A DNA stretch of 7,180 nt from Chitinophagaceae bacterium (GTDB lineage Bacteria > Bacteroidota > Bacteroidia > Chitinophagales > Chitinophagaceae): assembly GCA_003526435.1 (NCBI GenBank), contig DPWF01000349.1, positions 713 to 7,892 of the forward strand, read 5' to 3'. A program made the translations under genes and the position numbers. Under the pieces are notes generated by a model. It had not been told where the DNA came from, made no database searches, and saw only the letters and a list, made by a program, of their open reading frames with translations. Position 1 is the first letter of the stretch, and every line of letters starts with the position of its first letter. Below are positions 1 through 7,164 of this stretch, one piece after another.

Positions 1-1
1 A

Positions 2-2938
2 GAAAAAAAGAAACTGGGTTATGCTTCACAGGAATTGAAGGGAGAAGCATTAACGACTGCAAGAGAAACCAATGTGGTAAACCAACTCGCTGGTAAAATT
101 GCCGGTGTTACTGTTGTGGGCAGTAATTCAGGTATTGGTGGCTCTGCCCGCGTAACCATTCGTGGCGAAAGATCCATCGATCTGAATAAAAACCAACCTT
201 TGTATGTGATTGATGGTGTACCCATCAATAACTCTTTAACAGGTGGTTCAGGAAGAAATAACCTCGAAGTAGATTTTGGTAACGGTGCCAGCTTTTTGAA
301 TCCGGATGATATTGAATCCATCAACGTATTGAAAGGACCTGCTGCGTCTGCATTATATGGATCAAGAGCGGCCAACGGTGTAATTGTTATTAAAACCAAA
401 TCGGGTAAAAATGCAAAAGGAATTGGTGTAGAAGTAAACAGCAATTTCACTATGGAAAAACCATTGCGATTACCTGATTACCAAAACAAATACGGACAGG
501 GAAATGGTAACGGCGGTGCCTTTGCTTTTGTAAATGGCGGTGGTGCAGGTCTTACAGACGGTACCGATGAATCATGGGGACCTGCATTTGCAGGACAATT
601 ATATCCGCAGTTTAATTCTCCACGTACTTTGAATGGTCAGGTTATTCCTTTTCTGGGAGGCGACCTGAATGCACCTGCTGGTAGTGTGATCACGGCTACT
701 CCATGGGTGAATGATGCAGATGGTGTAAAGAATTTTTTCCAGACAGGAACCACACTTACTAATAATGTGGCACTGGTTGGTGGAAATGATTTTGGCGATT
801 TCAGATTGTCATACACCAATCTTGATCAAAAAGGAATAGTGCCTAATACTGATTTAAAAAGAAATTCTGTTTCTTTTGGCGGTGGTTATAACCTCACAGA
901 TAAATTTTCGGCAAGAGCATTTGTAAGTTATATCAAGAGTAACAGTGGAAACAGACCCTCTATCAGTTATGGTACAGAGAATATCATGTACCTGTTTAAC
1001 TGCTGGTTACCAAGATCTGTAAAACTCGATGAAATGAAACGCTTATGGCAACCAGGTCTGGAAAACAGAAAACAATTCAGTTGGAACTATAACTATCATG
1101 ATAATCCTTATTTAACAGTATATGAAAATACCAATGGCCAGAATGTAGATCGCATTATTGGTAACGTAACACTGAAATATGATCTGTTGAAATGGTTGAG
1201 TGTACAATTCAGAACAGCTACAGATTATTCAAGTGAAGTTAGAATGTATAAAAGGGGTTTCAGTTCACAGCGTTTTCCCTTTGGTCAGTATCGTGAGGCA
1301 CGCGTGATAGCAGAAGAGAGAAACTCCGATTTCCTTTTCAGTGCCAATAAACAGATCAATAGTGATCTTACTATTTCCGGCACATTCGGTGGTAACCAAA
1401 CCATTCAAAAAAGCGATTATAATGAATTGAATGCGGGTCAACTGAATATCCCTGGTATTTATAAGCTCAGTAATAACCGTGTTCCGCTTGATGTAAGTCA
1501 GTCAACATCTGAAAAAAGAGTGAACAGTCTTTATGGCTCTGCACAGGTAGGTTATAAGAATTATCTGTTCCTTGATATTACGGCACGTAACGACTGGTCC
1601 AGTGCACTTACATTACCGGCCAGTCTGAAACTGTTGGGTAACGAACAAAACTCATTCTTCTATCCATCAGCAGCATTGAGTGCTATCGTGAGTGATATGG
1701 CAAAGCTGCCATCATATATCAGTTTTGCAAAACTGAGAGCCAGCGTGGCACAGGTAGGTAATGATACTGACCCATTCACATTCACACAGGCATTTAATCC
1801 AGGTACAGCATTCGGTACGGCCCAGATATATGGTGAAACAGATCGTTTGGCAAACCTGAGTCTGAAACCAGAAATCAGTACTGCATTCGAAATCGGTGCA
1901 GAAATTAAATTTCTCAAAAATAGAATCGGTCTTGATTTTACTTATTATAACAGTAGCACCAAGAACCAGATCATCAATATTCCTTTGTCTAATACAACAG
2001 GATACAGTAGCAGGGCCATCAACGCAGGTATGATTAAAAACTATGGATTTGAAGCCATGTTGAATGTGGTGCCTGTAATTACTAAAAAAGGATTCAAGTG
2101 GTCAGCCGATATTAACTTTTCAGCTAACAGAAGTAAAGTGGTTTCACTGTCTGATGGTTTAACCAACCTTGTTATGGCAAGCAGAAGAGTGAGTATTGAA
2201 GCGCGTGTTGGAGAAAGAATGGGAGATATGTATGGTATTGGTTTTGCCCGCGTTCAGAGCACAGATAAAACAGCGCCTTATTATGATGCCTCAGGAAAAT
2301 ATACAGGTCAGATGGTGTTTAATAACGGTCGCCCTATTCCAACCACACAACGTATTAAGTTGGGTAATTATAATCCTGATTGGTTAGCGGGTATCAACAA
2401 TACACTTACCTACAAAAATTTCAGACTTAGCTTCCTGTTCGATATCAGACATGGTGGAAAAGTGTATTCTGAAACACAAACGGTAGGTCGTGAGGGAGGT
2501 ATTATTACTGAAACACTTGAGGGCCGCGCAGATGGATATGATCTTACAAAACCAGGTAATGGTGTAATTGGTCAGGGTGTAGTGCTTAATACAGATGGAT
2601 CATTTAGTCCAAACACAGTTCAAAGAACTGCACGCGAATGGCATACTGCCTGGACGGGCGGACGAAACATAGCAGAAGGTGTTATGTATGATGCCAGTTT
2701 TGTAAAACTGAGAGAAATTCAGGTTGGGTTCACTGTTCCCGACAAATTATTCAGGGGTACCCCATTCAGAGGTGCAACTATCAGTCTGGTGGGAAGAAAC
2801 CTGGCACTGTGGACAAAGGTTCCGCATGTTGATCCCGAAGTAATGTCGTTTACAGGAGGTACAGCTTTACCAGGTATTGAATACATGTCTATTCCTTCAT
2901 CACGAAGCTTCGGCGTAAACCTCAGCTTTAAATTATAA
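2..2938 (+). CDS. SusC/RagA-family TonB-dependent outer-membrane receptor, 5'-truncated by the window edge
   Basis: This is an outer-membrane beta-barrel that, with its SusD partner, imports ligands using TonB energy. The frame is open from base 2, so the gene begins upstream. The TTG at 35 is an internal leucine codon: the residues before it (KKKLGYASQELKG) already belong to the conserved start of the plug domain. Numbering from base 2, 978 residues are visible. The plug occupies about 1-135 and shows ETNVVNQLAGKIAGV, LYVIDGVPINN (about 67-77) and the SusC signature NPDDIESINVLKGPAAS followed by ALYGSRAANG (about 100-126). The rest is barrel, rich in alternating aromatic strands, and it ends with a terminal strand, SFGVNLSFKL, directly before the TAA. 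Missing to the left are the signal peptide, the carboxypeptidase-like domain and the TonB box. No frameshift or internal stop is seen. A susD-like gene follows after 18 nt, so the two are surely co-transcribed. The ligand cannot be read from the sequence. Family assignment is very secure. Confidence 0.97.
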   Translation, partial: EKKKLGYASQELKGEALTTARETNVVNQLAGKIAGVTVVGSNSGIGGSARVTIRGERSIDLNKNQPLYVIDGVPINNSLTGGSGRNNLEVDFGNGASFLNPDDIESINVLKGPAASALYGSRAANGVIVIKTKSGKNAKGIGVEVNSNFTMEKPLRLPDYQNKYGQGNGNGGAFAFVNGGGAGLTDGTDESWGPAFAGQLYPQFNSPRTLNGQVIPFLGGDLNAPAGSVITATPWVNDADGVKNFFQTGTTLTNNVALVGGNDFGDFRLSYTNLDQKGIVPNTDLKRNSVSFGGGYNLTDKFSARAFVSYIKSNSGNRPSISYGTENIMYLFNCWLPRSVKLDEMKRLWQPGLENRKQFSWNYNYHDNPYLTVYENTNGQNVDRIIGNVTLKYDLLKWLSVQFRTATDYSSEVRMYKRGFSSQRFPFGQYREARVIAEERNSDFLFSANKQINSDLTISGTFGGNQTIQKSDYNELNAGQLNIPGIYKLSNNRVPLDVSQSTSEKRVNSLYGSAQVGYKNYLFLDITARNDWSSALTLPASLKLLGNEQNSFFYPSAALSAIVSDMAKLPSYISFAKLRASVAQVGNDTDPFTFTQAFNPGTAFGTAQIYGETDRLANLSLKPEISTAFEIGAEIKFLKNRIGLDFTYYNSSTKNQIINIPLSNTTGYSSRAINAGMIKNYGFEAMLNVVPVITKKGFKWSADINFSANRSKVVSLSDGLTNLVMASRRVSIEARVGERMGDMYGIGFARVQSTDKTAPYYDASGKYTGQMVFNNGRPIPTTQRIKLGNYNPDWLAGINNTLTYKNFRLSFLFDIRHGGKVYSETQTVGREGGIITETLEGRADGYDLTKPGNGVIGQGVVLNTDGSFSPNTVQRTAREWHTAWTGGRNIAEGVMYDASFVKLREIQVGFTVPDKLFRGTPFRGATISLVGRNLALWTKVPHVDPEVMSFTGGTALPGIEYMSIPSSRSFGVNLSFKL

Positions 2939-2956
2939 CCTGAAAATATTAGTGAT

Positions 2957-4483
2957 ATGAAAAATAAATTTCTAATCATAGGATCACTGTCGTTGCTGAC
3001 ACTTGGATCATGCACAAAGAACTTTGAAAAAATCAATACCAATCCCAATGTTCCGGGTTCTGTAACACCAGATCTTTTGTTGTCGGGTGTTATCAAGAAT
3101 GCCATAAACGACCAGGTGAATGAAGCCTGGGGAATCGGGAATATTGTTGCTCAACACACTGCCAAAATTCAGTTTGTCAATGAAGACAGGTATTTGTGGG
3201 GAGAAAGAAATGGTGTTTGGAACAGTGTATATGGTAACATGCGTAACGTTCAGAACATGATCGATCTTGCCACTACATCTACACCTGTGCAAAATAATTA
3301 CCTTGGTGTAGCGCTGATCATGAAATCATGGATGTTCTCGCTTGCAACTGATGCATACGGAGATATCCCATATTCAGAAGCAACAAAAGCAAAAACGGGT
3401 TCGATATACACACCTAAGTACGACAAGCAGGAAGATATATATACAGGACTCCTCGCTGATCTGAAAAAAGCCAATGATATTTTGGGTACGAGTAGTGAAG
3501 CCATTGGTGGAGATATTCTGTACAATGGTTCGGTTGATAAATGGAAGAGACTGGCTAATTCACTTCGCCTCCGTTTATTGATGCGTTTGTCGAAAAAGAA
3601 AAATGTGAATGCAGAAATGCAGGCAATTATTGGCAACCCAACTGCAAGTCCAATTTTCTCCAGTAACAGTGATAATGCTGAATTGAAATACCTGGCTGAT
3701 GTGCCAGCCAATCAGTGGCCTTTATATAGTGCCCGTGTTGGTTCATTCGATGAATTCAGGGTGAGTAAAACATTAAGCGACAGACTTACTGCCTTAAATG
3801 ACCCACGCTTAGCTGTATTTGGCCGTCCATCGCAAAAGTCTGTAGCGGCAGGTACTCCTAAAATTGAAGGCATCCCAAATGGCTTGGGTGATGTAGCAGC
3901 ACTTAATTACAATGGTGGACCTCAAGGTGTATCACGTGTTGGTTATAGTTATGCTTGTCTGGTATGTAATGATGGAGGACAGGCAGCGCCACAACCCAAT
4001 GTGGCCAGGGGATTAATCATGACCTATGCTGAATTACAGTTTATACTTGCAGAAGCTGCAGAAAAAGGAATGATTACTTCAGCCAGCACTCCTGAAGATT
4101 ATTATCTGCGTGGAATACAGGCGAATTTTAGTTTTTACAACGGTATGATTCCAACACAGTACGGAATCAACGTAACTCCACCAGCCGGTTACTATACACA
4201 AGCAGGTGTAGCGTATGCAGGTACGCAGACAGAGAAGCTTGAAAAGATTGCATTGCAAAAATGGGTAGCCCTGTTTTTTAATGGACTTGAAGCCTGGTTT
4301 GACTGGCGCCGTACCGGAATGCCAGCAATAATACCGGGTGCTGATAACCTCAATAATAATAAAGTTCCGCTTCGTTATATCTATCCGCTTTCAGAACAAT
4401 CACTGAATGGAAAGAACAGAACTGAAGCTGTAACCAGACAAGGAGCAGACGACCTGAATACTGCGATATGGATTATTAAGTAG
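2957..4483 (+). CDS. SusD-like surface lipoprotein (SusD_2 subtype), partner of the upstream SusC
   Basis: This 508-residue lipoprotein would sit on the outer face of the outer membrane as the ligand-binding lid of the SusC barrel. The N-terminus is a lipoprotein signal: MKNK, a hydrophobic stretch at 5-17, then the lipobox L16-G-S-C19, so mature protein would start at Cys19. NTNPN at 27-31 is typical of the SusD_2 (SusD-like_2) branch rather than classical SusD/RagB. Further hallmarks are the helical repeat region with KSWMFSLATDAYGDIPYSEA, the RGLIMTYAELQFILAEAAEK helix, QKWVALFFNGLEAWFDWRRT and the C-terminal RYIYPLSEQSLN. Length is normal for the family. The ATG at 2957 is chosen because it places the signal peptide at the start; the 18-nt gap before it is AT-rich without a clear Shine-Dalgarno sequence, as usual in Bacteroidota. 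It lies with susC in one operon. An inverted repeat 38 nt after the stop probably closes the transcript. Substrate is unknown; nearby phosphonate genes are suggestive only. Confidence 0.95.
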   Translation: MKNKFLIIGSLSLLTLGSCTKNFEKINTNPNVPGSVTPDLLLSGVIKNAINDQVNEAWGIGNIVAQHTAKIQFVNEDRYLWGERNGVWNSVYGNMRNVQNMIDLATTSTPVQNNYLGVALIMKSWMFSLATDAYGDIPYSEATKAKTGSIYTPKYDKQEDIYTGLLADLKKANDILGTSSEAIGGDILYNGSVDKWKRLANSLRLRLLMRLSKKKNVNAEMQAIIGNPTASPIFSSNSDNAELKYLADVPANQWPLYSARVGSFDEFRVSKTLSDRLTALNDPRLAVFGRPSQKSVAAGTPKIEGIPNGLGDVAALNYNGGPQGVSRVGYSYACLVCNDGGQAAPQPNVARGLIMTYAELQFILAEAAEKGMITSASTPEDYYLRGIQANFSFYNGMIPTQYGINVTPPAGYYTQAGVAYAGTQTEKLEKIALQKWVALFFNGLEAWFDWRRTGMPAIIPGADNLNNNKVPLRYIYPLSEQSLNGKNRTEAVTRQGADDLNTAIWIIK

Positions 4484-4492
4484 AGTATATAA

Positions 4493-4563
4493 AAGCTGGG
4501 AAAGGTTTATTGTTAGTAGAGAATGGCGTAACAAATGGGTTACGCCATTACTTCAACCAGCTT
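4493..4563 (+). repeat. Outer 7-bp inverted repeat enclosing the 11-bp hairpin
   Basis: AAGCTGG at 4493-4499 pairs exactly with CCAGCTT at 4557-4563. These arms flank the 11-bp hairpin almost symmetrically (22 and 7 unpaired bases inside), so the intergenic RNA could fold into a nested structure. A 7-bp match in a stretch this short can arise by chance, so this is a weak call made only because of the nesting. Confidence 0.22.
4522..4549 (+). terminator. Perfect 11-bp inverted repeat after susD, possible terminator or RNA-processing hairpin
   Basis: The arm AATGGCGTAAC (4522-4532) is followed by a 6-nt loop (4533-4538) and the exact reverse complement GTTACGCCATT (4539-4549). It begins 38 nt after the susD stop and ends 54 nt before the chosen start of the HD oxygenase gene, which fits a transcript boundary between susCD and the phosphonate genes. 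The 3' flank is ACTTCAACC, with no uridine run, and the opposite strand has none either, so it is not a canonical intrinsic terminator. It could instead stabilise the susCD mRNA 3' end, be processed, or bind a protein. Confidence 0.5.
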
Positions 4564-4603
4564 CGCCGGATCGTTTGGTTTGTTAATGCATAAATCTTAT
4601 TCT

Positions 4604-5191
4604 ATGACGGTCGATATCATCGATGCACATATTGAAAACATACTTACACTATATAAAACTTATGGCAATGAAAATTATATAGGTGAAAATGTGTCGCAGG
4701 TAGAACATATGTGTCAGTGTGCGCAATTGGCGGAAGCGGAAGGTTATGATGATGAAGTAATTCTCGCAGCTTTTTTTCACGATATCGGGCACTTGTGTGA
4801 ACATATCATGGATGTGCAATATATGGATGATTATGGAGTAGCGGATCATGAAAGAATTGGAGCAGCTTACCTGTTAGGAAAAGGTTTTTCTGGTAGAATC
4901 GCGCAACTGGTGGCTTCGCATGTAGCAGCAAAACGTTACCTCACCTTTAAATACCCGGAGTATTTGAGAAGCCTTTCAAAAGCAAGTCTTGAAACCTTGC
5001 AATTCCAGGGTGGAGTGATGTCAGCAGAAGAGGCTGCTGACTTTGAGGCAGATCCTTTGTTTGATTTATATATAGCCTTGCGCAAATGGGATGAACAGGC
5101 TAAAACAGAAAACGTTCCGTTGCCAGCACTTGAAACTTATGCAGAACGTATGAAAAATCATCTCTTAAAACAGCATAACCTATTAGCATGA
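4604..5191 (+). CDS. phnZ: PhnZ-like HD-domain mixed-valence diiron oxygenase (oxidative C-P bond cleavage)
   Basis: Cytoplasmic oxygenases of this type cleave 1-hydroxy-phosphonates; PhnZ turns (R)-1-hydroxy-2-aminoethylphosphonate into glycine and phosphate using O2. The 195-residue protein matches PhnZ nearly throughout as I remember it. Metal ligands are H35, H59-D60 (in HDIGH), H82, H106 and D163 (in RKWDEQ), corresponding to PhnZ H34, H58, D59, H80, H104 and D161. Substrate-contacting residues are also kept: Y25 and E28 (in YIGE, PhnZ Y24 and E27), H63, and K110 in HVAAKRYL. LSKASLETLQFQGG also resembles PhnZ. The ATG at 4604 is chosen because it places Y25 within one residue of PhnZ numbering. 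An in-frame ATG at 4535 lies inside the hairpin and would add 23 residues without family resemblance; 4586 is another possibility. The stop overlaps the next start as ATGA (5188-5191), implying coupled translation. The related enzyme TmpB (trimethylaminoethylphosphonate pathway) shares this fold, so the exact substrate is open. No PhnY-type hydroxylase is visible in the window. Confidence 0.9.
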   Translation: MTVDIIDAHIENILTLYKTYGNENYIGENVSQVEHMCQCAQLAEAEGYDDEVILAAFFHDIGHLCEHIMDVQYMDDYGVADHERIGAAYLLGKGFSGRIAQLVASHVAAKRYLTFKYPEYLRSLSKASLETLQFQGGVMSAEEAADFEADPLFDLYIALRKWDEQAKTENVPLPALETYAERMKNHLLKQHNLLA

Positions 5192-5871
5192 ATAAAACAG
5201 CATTGGTTGTATTTGATATTGCAGGAACAACAGTAAGTGACGCGGGTAATATTAATGATTGTTTTCGCAATGCTTTCACAGAAGCAGGTATTGAAGTCGA
5301 GAGCGAAGAGGTAGATACAGTAATGGGTTATCGGAAAATAGACGCAGTAAGAATCATTGTTGAAAAATACAGTGAACTGAGCGGAGCAGAAAATGAAAAA
5401 CTGATTGACCGTATTCATACACGTTTTAACGAACTGATGGTTGCTTTTTATCAGGAAACAGAAACGTTAACACCACTACCTTACGCAGAAGATATATTTA
5501 AATGGCTGCAGGAGAAACAAATTAAAGTAGCACTCAATACAGGTTTTACACGAGTAATTACAAACGCACTTCTTGCAAGGTTAGGATGGAATAATCACCC
5601 AGATATAAATAAAGTAATCTGTAGCGATGAAGCAGTTGAGGGAAGACCGGCGTCATATATGATTCAATACCTGATGAATGAACTGCAGGTTACAGATGTA
5701 AAAGAAGTTGTAAAAGTAGGTGACACAGAAGTCGATGTAAAAGAAGGAAGAAACGCTGGTTGTGGATTGGTAATAGCTGTAACAACAGGAGCTTACACGA
5801 GAGCGCAATTGGAGCAGTGCCAGCCAGATCATATTATTGATTCGCTGGAGCAGTTAAGGACAATACTTTAA
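5188..5871 (+). CDS. Phosphonatase-like HAD hydrolase (PhnX-like, TIGR03351 type)
   Basis: Predicted cytoplasmic hydrolase of phosphonoacetaldehyde or a close 2-oxoethylphosphonate, releasing phosphate and an aldehyde. The 227 residues carry the phosphonatase version of HAD motifs: the nucleophile D10 in FDIAGTT, where the usual second aspartate is alanine (A12); motif II threonine/serine position in NTGFTR (117-122); arginine R153 in EGRPA where ordinary HAD enzymes have lysine; and VGDTEVDVKEGRNAG (177-191) with D179 and D183 for magnesium. In the cap, MGYRKIDAVR (46-55) aligns with MGLLKIDHVR of Bacillus PhnX, putting K50 at the Schiff-base lysine. It is shorter than classical PhnX, about 260-270 residues. 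The phosphonatase-like branch is known to occur without the transaminase PhnW and beside FAD-dependent oxidoreductases, which fits the gene beginning at 7154. It starts inside the preceding stop (ATGA) and is followed after 9 nt by the transporter. Plain phosphoglycolate phosphatase is unlikely given A12 and K50. Confidence 0.9.
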   Translation: MNKTALVVFDIAGTTVSDAGNINDCFRNAFTEAGIEVESEEVDTVMGYRKIDAVRIIVEKYSELSGAENEKLIDRIHTRFNELMVAFYQETETLTPLPYAEDIFKWLQEKQIKVALNTGFTRVITNALLARLGWNNHPDINKVICSDEAVEGRPASYMIQYLMNELQVTDVKEVVKVGDTEVDVKEGRNAGCGLVIAVTTGAYTRAQLEQCQPDHIIDSLEQLRTIL

Positions 5872-5880
5872 TTCATAAGT

Positions 5881-7164
5881 ATGCCCTTTAACCAAAACTA
5901 TGCTTCAAAAAAAGATATTCAGGTTGCTATATATGCTGCACTTATTTGTTTTTTAACCTACGCATCTGTATATGCTTTTCGTAAACCCTTTACGGTAGGC
6001 GTATTTAGTGGTGAAAAAGATGTTTTTGGTCTTGCATATAAAGATGCATTGGTCATTTGCCAGGTGCTTGGGTATATGTTTAGTAAATTTTACGGCATAA
6101 AATTTATTTCAGAACTGGCTCATATCGGCAGGGGAAAATTGGTATTGTTGCTATTAGGTATCTCATGGTGTGCCTTATTATTATTTGCAGTGGTACCGTC
6201 TCCTTGGAATATCGCTTTTCTTTTTGTAAACGGCTTTCCTTTGGGAATGATCTGGGGAATCATTTTTTCTTTTGCAGAAGGAAGAAAAGCAACAGATTTT
6301 ATTGGAGCTGCTTTAGCAGTAAGTTTTATTTTTTCATCCGGCTTCGTTAAGTCAGTGGCCAAATGGTTACTGCTGAATATAGATATTGCAGAGAAGTGGT
6401 TGCCATTTGTAACAGGACTCGTATTTATGTTTCCGGTACTGATACTTGTGTATCTCCTGGAACAGATACCGCCACCTTCATCAGATGATCAGGAGCATAA
6501 AGTAGTTCGTGTTCCCATGGATGGACATCAGCGAAAAACTTTCTTCAAAAATTTCAGTATAGGTATAATGTTACTGATTGTTGTATATGTTTTTCTGACC
6601 ATCTTCAGGGATATCCGCGACAATTTTGCCGCAGATATGTGGAACGAACTCGGGTATGGTAACGAGCCGGGCGTATTTACCAATACTGAGATTCCGGTTA
6701 CCATTTCAGTATTATTACTCATCAGTACGATGATGTTGATTCGCAACAATCGTAAAGCATTTATTATTACACACTACCTTATTATAGCAGGTTTTTTATT
6801 GGCGGGTATCAGTTCACTTTTGTTTTCACTCGGTTTCCTGAATCCTTTCGCATGGATGGTTGCAGTTGGATTGGGATTATATATGGGTTATATTCCTTTC
6901 AATTGCATTTTATTCGATAGAATGATAGCTGCATTTGGTACAGCAGGCAATGTTGGATTTTTAATGTACCTGGCCGATTCATTTGGTTATTTGGGTAGCG
7001 TAGGTGTTATTGTCATGAAGACCGTGCTCAAAATAAAAACGCAGTGGACCGATTTGTATAGTACGGGTGTTGTATACCTATCAGCAGTTGGAATATGCCT
7101 TACTATAACTGCAATGTTTTATTTCATCAGAAAACTAAAATCAACAGTAGTATATGAATCATAA
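5881..7164 (+). CDS. Twelve-helix MFS-like membrane protein (DUF5690-type), candidate phosphonate transporter
   Basis: A 427-residue inner-membrane protein with about twelve hydrophobic segments, roughly at 13-33, 55-76, 86-106, 109-131, 138-160, 173-194, 225-242, 270-287, 295-317, 323-345, 354-379 and 392-416. A hydrophilic loop at about 195-223 (PPPSSDDQEHK) splits it into two six-helix halves, the MFS arrangement. I recognise it as the Bacteroidota family described as DUF5690; no function is established that I know of. YASVYAFRKPF (27-37), at the end of helix 1, resembles the helix-1 arginine region of organophosphate:phosphate antiporters such as GlpT and UhpT (RKNF), and helix 7 ends in IFRDIRD (241-247), about where those proteins have their second substrate arginine. 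From this I infer an organic phosphonate or phosphate ester substrate; the motif comparison is from memory. The start at 5881 follows the HAD stop by 9 nt, and the end overlaps the next ATG by 11 bp. Operon membership makes it the only transporter candidate of the module in view. Confidence 0.82.
   Translation: MPFNQNYASKKDIQVAIYAALICFLTYASVYAFRKPFTVGVFSGEKDVFGLAYKDALVICQVLGYMFSKFYGIKFISELAHIGRGKLVLLLLGISWCALLLFAVVPSPWNIAFLFVNGFPLGMIWGIIFSFAEGRKATDFIGAALAVSFIFSSGFVKSVAKWLLLNIDIAEKWLPFVTGLVFMFPVLILVYLLEQIPPPSSDDQEHKVVRVPMDGHQRKTFFKNFSIGIMLLIVVYVFLTIFRDIRDNFAADMWNELGYGNEPGVFTNTEIPVTISVLLLISTMMLIRNNRKAFIITHYLIIAGFLLAGISSLLFSLGFLNPFAWMVAVGLGLYMGYIPFNCILFDRMIAAFGTAGNVGFLMYLADSFGYLGSVGVIVMKTVLKIKTQWTDLYSTGVVYLSAVGICLTITAMFYFIRKLKSTVVYES

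Noticed and set aside
35..37. TTG as the start of the SusC-like gene
   Set aside because: The frame is open to base 2 and the codons before the TTG already encode conserved plug-domain residues (LGYASQE), so it is internal.
2719..3711. Reverse-strand open frames across susC/susD (up to 137 codons)
   Set aside because: They lie antisense to strongly conserved coding sequence, look compositionally random and show no recognisable family; they are shadows of the + strand genes.
4574..4598. TTTG followed by a TAnnTTTG-like box as a Bacteroidota promoter for the phosphonate operon
   Set aside because: The second box (TAAATCTT at 4591) matches poorly, the spacing of about 13 nt is too short, and it would leave almost no leader before the 4604 start.
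4535..4603. Upstream in-frame ATG extending the HD oxygenase by 23 residues
   Set aside because: This ATG begins in the loop of the 11-bp inverted repeat, the added residues show no likeness to the PhnZ N-terminus, and starting at 4604 gives residue numbering within one or two of PhnZ for all key residues.
4535..5191. HD-domain nucleotide phosphohydrolase (generic HD/HDIG protein)
   Set aside because: The YIGE segment, HVAAKRYL and the QFQGG region align with PhnZ specifically, which generic HD phosphohydrolases lack.
5188..5871. Ordinary phosphoglycolate phosphatase or generic HAD phosphatase
   Set aside because: The second aspartate of the DxD motif is alanine and the cap carries the PhnX-type lysine in MGYRKID, both specific to phosphonatases.
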